From NCBI GenBank assembly GCA_002414385.1, contig DHZH01000004.1, positions 7,361 to 71,360 on the forward strand: a stretch of DNA of 64,000 nt, given 5' to 3'. The position numbers were made by a program, and so were the translations under genes. The stretch is from Gammaproteobacteria bacterium UBA5109 (GTDB taxonomy: Bacteria; Pseudomonadota; Gammaproteobacteria; Pseudomonadales; Pseudohongiellaceae). Within the stretch, counting starts at the first letter, position 1. Each line of letters begins with the position of its first letter. Under the pieces are notes generated by a model that ran no database searches, had not been told where the DNA came from, and saw nothing but the letters and a program-made list of their open reading frames with translations. Of the stretch, positions 52,438-61,708 are shown one piece after another.

Positions 52438-54102
52438 ATGAAACGCCGTAAATTTATTCAAGTCAGTCAACTACCTCTTGCAAGCGGCATGACTGCTCCC
52501 TGGATATGGACTCCAGCAAGGGCACAGGCAGATGGCCCTGGTAGTATAGTTGATACCACTTCCGGCCTGATTCAGGGCTACATCAGTGGTGGTGTCGAAG
52601 TTTTCCGTGGCGTGCCATACGGGGAAGCCACCTACGGTGCCAATCGCTTTATGCCGCCGCAGGAAAAACGGCCGTGGACCGGTGTGCGGCTGGCTACTGT
52701 TCACGGCACCCGATCACCGCAACCTTATCGCCCAATGATTCCTGAAATCGGTGATGCCCTGACCGGCAGTGGCGCCATGGGTGAAGACAATCTGAAGCTC
52801 AATGTCTGGACTTCCAGTGCCCGTCCCGGCGACAACAAACCGGTTTTCATCTGGTTCCATGGCGGCGGCTTCAGAACCGGTTCTGGCAACTCACCATTTT
52901 TTGACGGCGAACAACTGGCACGCTATCACGACATGGTTGTGGTCACCGTGACTCATCGGCTTAATGCGCTGGGTTTTATGTACCTGGCAGATGCACCTGA
53001 TTCCCGTTACAGCGAGTCATCCAATATGGGCATGCAGGATATCCTGCTGGCACTGAAATGGGTCAATCAGAACATTGAGAATTTCGGCGGTAATCCAAAC
53101 AATGTGACCATCGGGGGGCAGTCTGGTGGTGGTGGAAAATCCAGCATCCTGCAGGGGATGCCGGAAGCACGGGGTCTGTTCCACAAGGCGGTGGTCATGG
53201 CAACCATCATAGAAACAGCCGTCACTGCACTGGAACCTGAAGAGGCCGTCCATGCCCGCGATATCCTGCTAAATCGCCTGGGTTTGAGCCTGAATAATCT
53301 GGAGCGCTTACATGACATGCCCTTTGAAGTGCTGATTCGGGCTATGGGTGCTCAAGCAGGCGGAGGCCCGGACGATGGCGATATTGCCCTACGCTTTGTA
53401 CCGGTCAAAGATGACAGGATTCTGCAGTTTCACCCCTTCTCGCCTCAGGCTAGCCCCATCAGCACTGATATACCACTGATCCTGGGCTCCAATGAAACTG
53501 AAGGCGTCCCCTACGGTAATCCGAATGATAAATTCTGGGAATCAGAACCCGGTAATATGAGTGAACTGCTGGCTGAAATCACTCGCAGTCATCGTATATC
53601 CGAAAATGAAGCACGTGAGCTGATTGATCTCTATCGTCGCAATCGCCCGAATGCCTCTTATGCTGATCTGGCCTTATACATGCAGGCCGATATTCGTGCC
53701 ACCAGCCGCTCTGCCGAAATTATCGCCGAAGCCAAACTGCGTCAGGGTACAGCCCCGGTATATATGTATTACTTCAACTGGAACTCGCCGGTTCGCTACG
53801 GCAAACTGCGCTCCATGCACTGTATGGAAGTACCGTTTTTCTTTGATAATATCGACAAAACAGACTTCATGACCGGACGCGGCCGAGAGCAGTACAGGCT
53901 TTCCTGGGACATGGCCCAAGCCTGGTCTGCCTACACTCATACAGGTAACCCAAGCCATGACGGTATCGGACAATGGGCAGAATATGAGCTGCCTGATCGT
54001 GCCACCATGATCTTTGGCAACAATACCCGAATGGTTAATGACCCTTACAGCGATGAGCGAATTGCGACAGAAGAAATTATTGCCAGCTGGGATGCAGAAT
54101 AA
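52438..54102 (+). CDS. Exported type B carboxylesterase
   Basis: 554 residues. A short twin-arginine-like signal (MKRRKFIQVSQ, cleavage near ARAQ). Alpha/beta hydrolase of the COesterase family: 'VFIWFHGGGFRTGSGN' (oxyanion hole), 'IGGQSGGGGKSSI' (nucleophile Ser in GQSGG, where most have GESAGG), 'LILGSNETEGVPYG' (acidic residue) and 'GKLRSMHCMEVPFFFDN' (catalytic His region). It would hydrolyse esters in the periplasm or outside. Nothing links it to its neighbours. It lies 206 bases downstream of a divergent gene. Confidence 0.88.
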   Translation: MKRRKFIQVSQLPLASGMTAPWIWTPARAQADGPGSIVDTTSGLIQGYISGGVEVFRGVPYGEATYGANRFMPPQEKRPWTGVRLATVHGTRSPQPYRPMIPEIGDALTGSGAMGEDNLKLNVWTSSARPGDNKPVFIWFHGGGFRTGSGNSPFFDGEQLARYHDMVVVTVTHRLNALGFMYLADAPDSRYSESSNMGMQDILLALKWVNQNIENFGGNPNNVTIGGQSGGGGKSSILQGMPEARGLFHKAVVMATIIETAVTALEPEEAVHARDILLNRLGLSLNNLERLHDMPFEVLIRAMGAQAGGGPDDGDIALRFVPVKDDRILQFHPFSPQASPISTDIPLILGSNETEGVPYGNPNDKFWESEPGNMSELLAEITRSHRISENEARELIDLYRRNRPNASYADLALYMQADIRATSRSAEIIAEAKLRQGTAPVYMYYFNWNSPVRYGKLRSMHCMEVPFFFDNIDKTDFMTGRGREQYRLSWDMAQAWSAYTHTGNPSHDGIGQWAEYELPDRATMIFGNNTRMVNDPYSDERIATEEIIASWDAE

Positions 54103-54268
54103 ACTGTAATTCTAGGCAGCACACTGTTTGCAAGCCTTCCCTGAACCTTGCCTGACTTTAACATCTTGGATAAATCAGAAATATCTGGATTTTTTTACAG
54201 ACTCTCGTGAATTTTCCATGTATCACATGGAAGCTTTATCTGCAGCACTAAGAGTTTTTTCCAACAGG

Positions 54269-55783
54269 TTAAATTGGGACAATTGAGTCTTTCAGACGTT
54301 TTTGCAGTGCATAACAGACCACCAGGATAATTATGCAAAACGGCAAGCCCAGGCTGATTGCACCGGCTTGTAGGGCTCCGAGGCCACCGATTATCAGTAA
54401 TATGATTGCCAGCATACCCTCCATGGATGCCCAGAAAATTCGTTGCCAGACTGGCGGATTCGGGTCACCTCCGGAAGTCAACATATCAACCACGAATGAA
54501 CCTGAATCCGATGAGGTGATAAAAAAGACAGCGACCAGAATAATTGCGACCAGGTTGGTAAATTGCTGTAAAGGAAACTGGGCCAGCAAGGCATAAATAG
54601 CCAGGGCAGAATTTTGTTCCACTATCTCTGCGATGCCTCCTCCACCCAGGAGTTCATGGCGTAAAGCAGCCCCTCCAAATATCCCGAACCACAGCAAACC
54701 CATCAATGTCGGTGCTACAAGAACACCAATCACAAATTCACGAATGGTTCTGCCCTTTGAAATACGCGCGATGAATGTGCCGACAAATGGTGCCCATGAC
54801 AACCACCAGGCCCAGTAAAAAATGGTCCAGGCTTTCTGCCAGTCCAGACTTTGAAAAGGGTGGGTACTGAGGCTCATTCCTGGCAGATTTTGCAGATAAT
54901 TACCCAGATGGTCCGGCAGACCACGTAGTAAAGCAGCTGTTGGACCAAGGATCAGAATAAAAGTTAGCAAGAGTACTGCAAGCACCATGTTAAATTCACT
55001 TAATCGGCGAATGCCTTTATCAAGTCCCAGTACCAGAGACATGATCGCGAAAAAAGTGATCAATATGATGATCAGTACCTGGGAATTGGTACTGATTTCT
55101 GTCTGAAAAAGCTCGGACAGCCCGGCATTAATCTGTGCCGCACCAAGTCCCAGCGAAGTCGCCAGGCCGAACAGGGTGCCAAGTACTGCGAGCATATCAA
55201 TGACTTTACCCGGCCAGCGATGTGTCATATCACCCAGTACCGGTTGCAGGGTTGAACGAATTGCCAGAGGTTCACCAAAACGAAAATGACTCAGTGCCAG
55301 CGCCAGACCCAGTACGACATATATGGCCCAGGCGTGCAGCCCCCAGTGAAAAATTGACAGCCGCATTGCCTCCCTGGCTGCTGCCGAAGTTTCCGGTTCG
55401 GAGACAGGCGGCGCAACGAAATGTAATACGGGTTCGGCAACCCCGAAAAACACCAGCCCGATTCCCATGCCAGCGCTGAAAAGCATTGATAACCAGCCTG
55501 TTAAGGAAAAATCCGGCTTACTGTTATCGCCACCCAGTTTTACATGAGCAAAGCGGGAACAGGCCAGCCAGATTGAAAATAAAAGCAGGAAGGTAACGGT
55601 CAGGGAAAACAACCAGGAAAAATTTCCGACGATAAAGTCCTGGAGGAAAAAAAGAATGGCGCCTGTCATCTGAATATTGATGAGCGCACCAAACAGGATC
55701 ACTATGACCAGAGTCAGTACAGAGAAAAAAATAAACGGATCGGAGGAAAGTCCCGTTGCCTTTCCGGTATTATTTTCATCCAT
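54269..55783 (-). CDS. BCCT-family betaine/choline transporter
   Basis: 504 residues, 12 helices. 'GWLSMLFSAGMGIGLVFFGV' and 'AEPVLHF' are the helix 3 signature, with the glycine-rich stretch. 'TIFYWAWWLSWAPFVGTFIA' is the helix 8 signature with the aromatic box for trimethylammonium compounds. The chain ends in a short tail. It lies 20 bases downstream of the SDMT gene, so it is co-expressed with betaine synthesis and probably recovers or imports betaine. Confidence 0.92.
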   Translation of the reverse strand: MDENNTGKATGLSSDPFIFFSVLTLVIVILFGALINIQMTGAILFFLQDFIVGNFSWLFSLTVTFLLLFSIWLACSRFAHVKLGGDNSKPDFSLTGWLSMLFSAGMGIGLVFFGVAEPVLHFVAPPVSEPETSAAAREAMRLSIFHWGLHAWAIYVVLGLALALSHFRFGEPLAIRSTLQPVLGDMTHRWPGKVIDMLAVLGTLFGLATSLGLGAAQINAGLSELFQTEISTNSQVLIIILITFFAIMSLVLGLDKGIRRLSEFNMVLAVLLLTFILILGPTAALLRGLPDHLGNYLQNLPGMSLSTHPFQSLDWQKAWTIFYWAWWLSWAPFVGTFIARISKGRTIREFVIGVLVAPTLMGLLWFGIFGGAALRHELLGGGGIAEIVEQNSALAIYALLAQFPLQQFTNLVAIILVAVFFITSSDSGSFVVDMLTSGGDPNPPVWQRIFWASMEGMLAIILLIIGGLGALQAGAISLGLPFCIIILVVCYALQKRLKDSIVPI

Positions 55784-55803
55784 TTTTCAGCTTTTTATTG
55801 CTT

Positions 55804-56637
55804 TTATTGTTTGCGAAAATGCAGGATTCCCCAGCTCAGGTAGCCAGAATCGGCAGCCTTGACCCAGTTTTCCAGTCCGGTAATCATGTTGTCGAGATAA
55901 GCTGTGCTGATCGAAGTACTGAGTTTTTCATACTGGTCTTCCAGTACCTTCTTCACTGCAGAATAATGATTGCGCAATTGTGGTGTCATCTCAGTTATTC
56001 TGATCACTTCAAAGCCACGCTCATTCAATTCTTTCCGGTAAAATGCAATAGATCCCATTGATTGTAAATTCAGACGATCATACACAGGCTGTAAAACTCC
56101 TTCAGGGCAGTCATCAATTTGCATGGGATCAGTGAAGATCACTTCACCACCAGGCTTCAATATACGGTCAATTTCATTGATGACCTGAACGCGATTTCCA
56201 CTGTGGAGGAAAGAATCCTGCGACCAGATGATATCCATACTTTCGTTCTTGCATGGAATGTCTTCAAAACTGCCATGCAGAACGTCAATTTTATGTTCCA
56301 GGCCCTGCTCCTGATTCTGACGTCGGTTATTGTCGTTCTGCACTTCACTGATATTCAGGCAGGAAACTTCACAGCCATATTTTTTGGCTAAATACCGCGC
56401 CGAACCACCATATCCAGCTCCAAGATCAATGATGGCAGAATCCGGATCAACCGGCTCCAGTTGTTCGGCCATCACCTCGACAGTTTTACGACTGGCCTCC
56501 AGAACCGGTATATCTTCAAAATACAGGCCGACATGAATATCTTCTCCACCCCAGACCAGCTCATAAAAATTATCAGCATCACTGCTGTCGTAGTAATCTT
56601 CGGCGACCAGTTCGGCCTGTGAACGTTTATTTTGCAT
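55804..56637 (-). CDS. Sarcosine/dimethylglycine N-methyltransferase
   Basis: 277 residues. 'AEDYYDSSDADNFYELVWGG' and 'EDIHVGLYF' at the N-terminus match the SDMT of Halorhodospira-type betaine synthesis. 'SAIIDLGAGYGGSARYLAKK' is the SAM-binding loop. It carries out the last two methyl transfers from sarcosine to glycine betaine in the cytoplasm. It overlaps the GSMT gene by 11 bases. Confidence 0.9.
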   Translation of the reverse strand: MQNKRSQAELVAEDYYDSSDADNFYELVWGGEDIHVGLYFEDIPVLEASRKTVEVMAEQLEPVDPDSAIIDLGAGYGGSARYLAKKYGCEVSCLNISEVQNDNNRRQNQEQGLEHKIDVLHGSFEDIPCKNESMDIIWSQDSFLHSGNRVQVINEIDRILKPGGEVIFTDPMQIDDCPEGVLQPVYDRLNLQSMGSIAFYRKELNERGFEVIRITEMTPQLRNHYSAVKKVLEDQYEKLSTSISTAYLDNMITGLENWVKAADSGYLSWGILHFRKQ

Positions 56638-57508
56638 AGTAATCTTTATGGGCTACATGAACGTAAAAATCCGGCTGTTCTTCAGCATAGGTTTCCTGGA
56701 AATCACCATAGGTTTCAATTTTCTGAAAACCCGCATCGGATATTAATGATCGAGTGTAATCCTTGCGTAAGGGATACATATTCAGGTGATGCTTGGATCC
56801 ATCTTCAAAAGTATATTCAAAGCGTGCCAGTCCATCATCGACATATACAGGTTCTGCGGAGACACGATCACCGCAGTAATAATATTTATGCTTGGATGAA
56901 AATCCGTTATCAAGAATTGAATCGTAATTACGTTGATCCATGATCAATACGCCATCATGTTTCAATGCAGAGTAAAATTCTGCCAGAGCCCGGCGTCTGT
57001 CATGTTCTTCGTGCAGATGGGTAAATGAATTGCCCAGGCAGATTACAGCATCAAAGAGCTGATCCTGAATATCATGATTCAGCCAGCGCCAGTCGGCATG
57101 GACTGATCGCATCACATACCCTCTCTCCCTGGCATTTTCAAATGCTTTAACCAGCATCTGTGCATTGCCGTCAGCACTGGTGACATTAAATCCGGCCTTC
57201 AGTAGCTGTACTGAATGAAAACCGGTACCGGTGGCTACATCAAGGATATTTTCTTTGCCAAGTTTTCTGAGTATGTCAATAAAGAAAGTGCCTTCACCTT
57301 CGGCTCTGGCATCCCAGTCGATCAGTTCATCCCATCTTTCAACGAAATTTTCGACATATTCAGTTTGATACTGACTGGTTTCCCGAACTTCTGTCGGGTT
57401 ATCTCCGTATTCCTGATTTTCAGGAATTTCATCTAGAGATAGTACTTTGTTGGAGGGCGTAATTATTTTTTGTTTTTGTGCTGCTTCAGACTGTTCCTGT
57501 TCAGACAT
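56627..57508 (-). CDS. Glycine/sarcosine N-methyltransferase
   Basis: 293 residues. 'YQTEYVENFVERWDELIDWD' and 'ARAEGEGTFFIDIL' are GSMT signatures. 'NILDVATGTGFHSVQLLKAG' is the SAM loop, 'CLGNSFTHLHEEHDRRRALA' follows and 'DQRNYDSIL' is the substrate site. It methylates glycine to sarcosine and dimethylglycine. With SDMT it forms the complete glycine-to-betaine route, which is a halotolerance trait. It is first in the operon. Confidence 0.92.
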   Translation of the reverse strand: MSEQEQSEAAQKQKIITPSNKVLSLDEIPENQEYGDNPTEVRETSQYQTEYVENFVERWDELIDWDARAEGEGTFFIDILRKLGKENILDVATGTGFHSVQLLKAGFNVTSADGNAQMLVKAFENARERGYVMRSVHADWRWLNHDIQDQLFDAVICLGNSFTHLHEEHDRRRALAEFYSALKHDGVLIMDQRNYDSILDNGFSSKHKYYYCGDRVSAEPVYVDDGLARFEYTFEDGSKHHLNMYPLRKDYTRSLISDAGFQKIETYGDFQETYAEEQPDFYVHVAHKDYYAK

Positions 57509-57556
57509 AATAAATATTTACTTTTCAGAGAATTTATAACCATAAAATAGCGATGC

Positions 57557-57612
57557 ATAGTTTAACTAATAGTTTAACTATGAGTCGAAATATCGTGATA
57601 TCGATTAATCAC
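57557..57612. promoter_or_regulatory. Tandem 12-bp repeat and dyad upstream of the betaine operon
   Basis: ATAGTTTAACTA occurs twice in direct succession (57557-57568, 57569-57580). A dyad GTGAT/ATCAC with eight bases between follows at 57595-57612. All lie 50 to 105 bases upstream of the GSMT start, where an operator for osmotic control would be expected. The repeats are exact; the function is inferred. Confidence 0.45.
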
Positions 57613-57745
57613 AGAGTGGTGCCACATGGTACAGCAAGGAAAAAAATATATAAACCCAAAGAAGAATAAATTACCGAATTAACAATATCTTAACTAAAGA
57701 GCATATTTCTTTTTCGGGACTTTCATCGGAAAAAACAGGGCCAAA

Positions 57746-58594
57746 TCAATGCGTCAGCGCATAGATGGCAAAATTAACGCCCATGCGAATTGCAAGATTT
57801 GCTTCATATTGCGGATAACCAATATCATCTGCCCGTTGCCAGCCGTCAGCAATATCATTGTTATGTGCGATCATCACCATGATGCGTCCATCATCATCAA
57901 GAATCGCCCGCCAGTGTGGCTCCGAGCCTTCATTGCGATAGCCTCTGGGCAGGTATTGCCAGGTTGGAATCTGTTTTTTATCAGACAAATCGAAAACCAT
58001 ATGAAAAACCGGATGATCATCAGGTAAATCGATGATGGCCCGGTCCGGAAAAACTTTTCGCAAAGTGCTGACAAAACCGGTCCATTCATATTCACCATAA
58101 AAGCTGTCGCACAACAAAAACCCCCCACGCAATAAATATTCCCGAAGCTTTGCTGCCTGACCATCGGTCAAATCCCAGCTTCCAACCAGGCCGGAAATCA
58201 TGAAGGGCCAGTAAAAGGCATCATCCCCATCATCCAGATTGACCGGTTGCTCTACTGCACGCACATTCACAGTGGTTAACCGGGCCAGGAGTTTGGCAAA
58301 AAAGCGATCTCCTGATGGGTAATCGACAGACCAGGCTGTCCCACCTCGCAACCAGTTGCCTGGACCGCTGCCGAATGGCCCTTGTGAATACTGGGGAAAC
58401 ATCAATCTTCCGACCACGAACTCACTGGGAGCAAGGTGGTTGGGTGGCAGTGTCGTGCTGTTCCAGCCCCTCTCCATGCTCGGGTATTCCCGCCATTCAC
58501 TTTGTGCCAGCGCATTCAGGCTGATAAATCCAGAGTAGAGGCAACAAGCCCATACAAGCGACCTGAAGAATTTGCTTACTGAGTTGTAAGTCAT
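57746..58594 (-). CDS. DUF4159 domain protein, exported (second copy)
   Basis: 282 residues. Signal anchor about 8-31 (ISLNALAQ). Core motifs 'LREYLLRGGFLLCDSFYGEY', 'LRKVFPDRAIIDLPDDHPVF', 'DGRIMVMIAHNNDIADGWQR' and the terminal 'YALTH' agree with the DUF4159 protein at 3213, though overall identity is moderate. The C-terminal motif and the HNND element are shared by both. Function unknown. It is transcribed alone. Confidence 0.8.
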   Translation of the reverse strand: MTYNSVSKFFRSLVWACCLYSGFISLNALAQSEWREYPSMERGWNSTTLPPNHLAPSEFVVGRLMFPQYSQGPFGSGPGNWLRGGTAWSVDYPSGDRFFAKLLARLTTVNVRAVEQPVNLDDGDDAFYWPFMISGLVGSWDLTDGQAAKLREYLLRGGFLLCDSFYGEYEWTGFVSTLRKVFPDRAIIDLPDDHPVFHMVFDLSDKKQIPTWQYLPRGYRNEGSEPHWRAILDDDGRIMVMIAHNNDIADGWQRADDIGYPQYEANLAIRMGVNFAIYALTH

Positions 58595-58714
58595 TAATTT
58601 ATATAATTTAATCTTAAATTAAGTCTTGTTTTGCGCAATAATTACATGCTTTGATAAGCTTATCCTGAAACAGGACAGCAATACAGGTTTTGCACAGGAC
58701 AGGTATTGTAAGCG

Positions 58715-59203
58715 ATGATTTACGAAGTTGAAGGCGACATCCTGCTCACCAGAGCACCGGTTATCGTGCAGACTGTAGCAATACAGGACCCGATGACCCG
58801 GGGGCTTGCCCGTAAGTTACGCGACCGCTTCCCTGTCATGCTTGAAAAATTCCGTCAGTGGTGTGAAGAAACCGACGCAGAACCCGGACAGATCTGGAGC
58901 TGGGGAGAACCCGGTAAAAAAACAATCGTCAACCTGATCACACATGAGGCTGATGATGATCCGACACGAAGTCGCCGTCCGGATAAAATAGCCCTCAATC
59001 ACTGCCTGAAAGCACTGAACAGCCTCTATGTCGAAAAACGATTTCAGGCACTTGCCATGCCAATGATAGGCGCTGGCGAATATGGCCATGAATGGACTGA
59101 TGTACGGGACATGCTGCAGGCCCAGTTGCGCGACATTCTGGCACCAATCTATGTCTATACCAAAGAACTGGAAGGCCAGATCGCCCACGAACCGGGACTT
59201 TAA
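58715..59203 (+). CDS. Macro-domain protein
   Basis: 162 residues. 'MIYEVEGDILLTRAPVIVQT' and 'VAIQDPMTRGLARKLRDRFP' match the ADP-ribose-binding macro fold (EGDI start, 'A' and G positions), and 'ALAMPMIGAGEYGHEW' is the second loop. The first loop, usually NAAN, reads 'QTVA', so substrate range may differ. Such proteins remove or bind ADP-ribose. No toxin partner is adjacent. Confidence 0.82.
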   Translation: MIYEVEGDILLTRAPVIVQTVAIQDPMTRGLARKLRDRFPVMLEKFRQWCEETDAEPGQIWSWGEPGKKTIVNLITHEADDDPTRSRRPDKIALNHCLKALNSLYVEKRFQALAMPMIGAGEYGHEWTDVRDMLQAQLRDILAPIYVYTKELEGQIAHEPGL

Positions 59204-59329
59204 CCCTCCCCGCCGCTTTTTCTGAATGCTTTCATACTCCCACTAGACGAAACATGTGGGTTTAAATCTGCCTGATCATCCCAAGGTTAAAGTTAAGAAA
59301 GTAATAATCAGGAATATATGGAGGTAGGC

Positions 59330-59722
59330 ATGTTTTTATTCGAATTTTTCATGGCAATCATCATCAGCTTTATCGTCACAAGCCTGTTTGTAATAGCTGG
59401 AAAAAAAGGCCCATGGAATAATCTTGGATCGCTGTTTCTGGTTGTTTTCCTGGTTACCTGGGCAGGCGGTATCTGGCTTACACCAATTGGCCCGCAGGTT
59501 TTCGGTAGTTATCTGATGCCCTTTATCATAATGGCTGGCCTGCTTGCTTTATTGCTTGCCAATATCATTCCGCACAAAGACAAGAAAATCCTCAAGGCGC
59601 CCGAAGAAGAAATGGCTCGGGGTGATTCAGATGAAATGGCAGCTATTGCCAGTCTTGGGGCAAGTTTCTGGATATTTATTCTGGCTGTCGCCTTATGCAT
59701 CGGTCTGTTTTATGTAATCTGA
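59330..59722 (+). CDS. Four-helix membrane protein of unknown function
   Basis: 130 residues. The frame opens at ATG 59318, but that codon lies within GGAGGT, the ribosome site for ATG 59330, which I choose. Helices are near 5-20, 35-50, 58-78 and 105-125; a charged loop 'HKDKKILKAPEEEMARGDSD' lies before the last. No family recognised. Confidence 0.75.
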   Translation: MFLFEFFMAIIISFIVTSLFVIAGKKGPWNNLGSLFLVVFLVTWAGGIWLTPIGPQVFGSYLMPFIIMAGLLALLLANIIPHKDKKILKAPEEEMARGDSDEMAAIASLGASFWIFILAVALCIGLFYVI

Positions 59723-59848
59723 CTCAAGCCTGCTCTGTTTGAATTTTCAACGGATTGAAGATCGAAGTGAATTTGAATAAGGGCTTGTATTTATGTTTAG
59801 CATGAAGTGAAAACTTATCTGTAAATGATAAATGTAGAAGGAGGAATC

Positions 59849-60280
59849 ATGAAGATTAAGGAAGCAATGACGACAGATGTAGAGTATTTATCAGAAGATT
59901 CAAGCTTACATGAAGCAGCACAGTGTATGCTGAAACATGATTGCGGTTTTCTGCCCGTCAGTAATAAAGATAAAAGTAAACTGCTCGGCGTACTGACTGA
60001 CCGGGATATCACCATACGCGGAGTAGCGAAAGGTCTTGACCCGGAAAAAACCTGTACCCGAAACATCATGAGTGAAGATGTCTGGTATTGCTTTAGTGAG
60101 GACGATATCAGCTCTGCTGTAGACAGCATGCGTAATAAAGGCGTTTACAGATTGGTAGTCCTCGACAATCGTGAGGACAAAAATCTCTGTGGTGTCATAT
60201 CACTGGGCGACATCTATCGTCACAATGAGAAAGTAGCTGCCAGTTCTGCTGCTGATGAAATCATGCATCAGGCCGCATAA
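59849..60280 (+). CDS. Stand-alone CBS-domain protein
   Basis: 143 residues from ATG 59849 (GGAGG four bases upstream). Two CBS repeats: 'KEAMTTDVEYLSEDSSLHEA' to 'GVLTDRDITIRGVAKGLDPE', and 'MSEDVWYCFSEDDISSAVDS' to 'GVISLGDIYRHNEKVAASSA'. CBS pairs bind adenosine nucleotides. Stand-alone members often act in stress. It is near the HiPIP and Msr genes. Confidence 0.88.
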   Translation: MKIKEAMTTDVEYLSEDSSLHEAAQCMLKHDCGFLPVSNKDKSKLLGVLTDRDITIRGVAKGLDPEKTCTRNIMSEDVWYCFSEDDISSAVDSMRNKGVYRLVVLDNREDKNLCGVISLGDIYRHNEKVAASSAADEIMHQAA

Positions 60281-60383
60281 GTACCCTGTTTTGCGTGATT
60301 CACTGTGAAGTTACCGGCTCAGAATGATGACGTAGGCCATTCAATTGTTACAGTCATCTCATTCTGATCACAGGAGATAAGAG

Positions 60384-60746
60384 ATGAATAACAGCAATAT
60401 AAAATACTCACCAGTATCCCAATCCCGCCGCTCCCTGCTAATCAGGGGAAGTCTGCTTGGCTCTGCGGGCCTGATATTGGCGACTGATTTACGCCCGGGG
60501 ATAGTATTCGCGCAGGATGGTACGGATTTACCCCGCTTATCTGAAGAAGATACCACAGCACAGGCACTGCTTTACGTGCATGATGCAGAAATGGCTTCGA
60601 ACGAGCGTAACAGTGAGAATGCCTATTGTTTCAACTGCCTTCACTTTCAGGGGGATGAAACGACCCAATGGGCAGCTTGCCAGATATTTCCCGGCAAAGC
60701 TGTCAATGCCGATGGCTGGTGCCGGACATGGGTGATTGAGCAATGA
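60384..60746 (+). CDS. High-potential iron-sulfur protein (HiPIP)
   Basis: 120 residues. A Tat signal with SRRSLLIRG is followed by a hydrophobic stretch (cleavage near VFAQ). Four cluster ligands Cys82, Cys85, Cys99 and Cys113 fit the HiPIP pattern C-x2-C-x13-C-x13-C. HiPIPs are periplasmic 4Fe-4S electron carriers folded before Tat export. A good ribosome site is present. The stop overlaps the following damaged gene by four bases. Confidence 0.92.
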   Translation: MNNSNIKYSPVSQSRRSLLIRGSLLGSAGLILATDLRPGIVFAQDGTDLPRLSEEDTTAQALLYVHDAEMASNERNSENAYCFNCLHFQGDETTQWAACQIFPGKAVNADGWCRTWVIEQ

Positions 60747-61017
60747 TTACTCTGTACCCGAAAGAAGATAATAAATATCTGCTTTTTCAGGGCGAATGGC
60801 TGGATCTGCTTCGTGAGAGAAATCATGAGTACATGGTTCGAAAGCGTTGCAAGGGGGTTGCCGTCATCACGGCGTTGGCGATGACAGGGAAACCATTTTT
60901 GTACATGCCATCAAACTTGGTAGTGTGGAGGCATATTTTGCTGAAATGCAGAATCAGCAAAACATTTTTGTTGATCCAAAAATATATAGGTCTCTATTTC
61001 GCAAGAAAACTCTTTAA
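60743..61017 (+). pseudogene. Small gene with apparent frameshift in a G run
   Basis: It starts at ATG overlapping the HiPIP stop (ATGA). The first part reads MITLYPKEDNKYLLFQGEWL and 'LLRERNHEYMVRKRCK', then the + frame loses coding quality. A five-G run lies near 60852. Reading as if it had six G gives GGCRHHGVGDDRETIFVHAI, 'KLGSVEAYFAEMQNQQN' and 'IFVDPKIYRSLFRKKTL', ending at TAA 61017, about 90 residues in all. This looks like one protein broken by a one-base loss, or a sequencing error. The uncorrected frame runs to 61030 with poor composition. Family unknown. Confidence 0.6.
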
Positions 61018-61057
61018 TACTACTCATTGAATTAAATAGTTGAACAAAAGTGACAAC

Positions 61058-61687
61058 ATGAAGATCAAACGACCACGACAGCAAGACACTCACAAAATAA
61101 ACAGGCGCATTGCGCTAGGTAAACTGCTTACCGGCAGTGCTTTTATTGCACTGCCCTTGCCTGTGAGAATACTGGCTGCAACGGAAACAATGCAGCTTGA
61201 TATGGATGATATAGAATCCATGCGTAATAACTGGCGTCAGTTGCAGCGTGACAATCTCGAATTACCCGCTCCGGGAGACTCTTTCAGCAGGACGGAGGAG
61301 CAATGGCAAGAGCTGTTTTCAGATGAACGTTATGCGATTTTACGTGAGGCTGATACCGAAGAAGCATTTAGCAGCCCTCTGAATGAAGAAGAACGTGCAG
61401 GATTGTATCTCTGTGCCGGGTGTAAGCTGCCACTGTTCACATCAGCAATGAAGTATGAAAGTGGCACCGGCTGGCCAAGTTTCTTTACCACTATTCCCGG
61501 GGTTTTTGAAACCAGGCAGGATTTCAGCCTGATACTGCCCAGAACTGAATACCATTGTGTTCGTTGTGGCAGCCATCAGGGACACCTGTTTGATGACGGG
61601 CCGGAACCGACCAGTGACCGCTGGTGTAACAACGGCCTGGCATTAGTTTTTGAGCCCGCCGGGATTGAGGAAACTGCTTCATTTTAA
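61058..61687 (+). CDS. msrB: Exported methionine sulfoxide reductase B
   Basis: 209 residues from ATG 61058 (an upstream TTG at 61040 is possible). A Tat-like signal 'NRRIALGKLLTGSAFIALPL' ends near LAAT. The MsrB fold has Zn ligands Cys119/Cys122 ('CAGC') and Cys167/Cys170 ('CVRC'), 'GTGWPSFF' and catalytic Cys190 in 'DRWCNNGLAL'. It reduces methionine-R-sulfoxide in proteins. With MsrA directly downstream, both with signals, it acts in the periplasm. Confidence 0.92.
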   Translation: MKIKRPRQQDTHKINRRIALGKLLTGSAFIALPLPVRILAATETMQLDMDDIESMRNNWRQLQRDNLELPAPGDSFSRTEEQWQELFSDERYAILREADTEEAFSSPLNEEERAGLYLCAGCKLPLFTSAMKYESGTGWPSFFTTIPGVFETRQDFSLILPRTEYHCVRCGSHQGHLFDDGPEPTSDRWCNNGLALVFEPAGIEETASF

Positions 61688-61708
61688 AAGCTGAAGGAAG
61701 AAGACGTG

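Noticed and set aside
54214..54232. Exact dyad TTCCATG/CATGGAA between convergent genes
   Set aside because: No T run on either side and no promoter to control; possibly a weak terminator or chance.
58715..59203. Macro-domain protein as the antitoxin of a DarTG pair
   Set aside because: No DarT-like ADP-ribosyltransferase gene is adjacent and the NAAN loop is not present.
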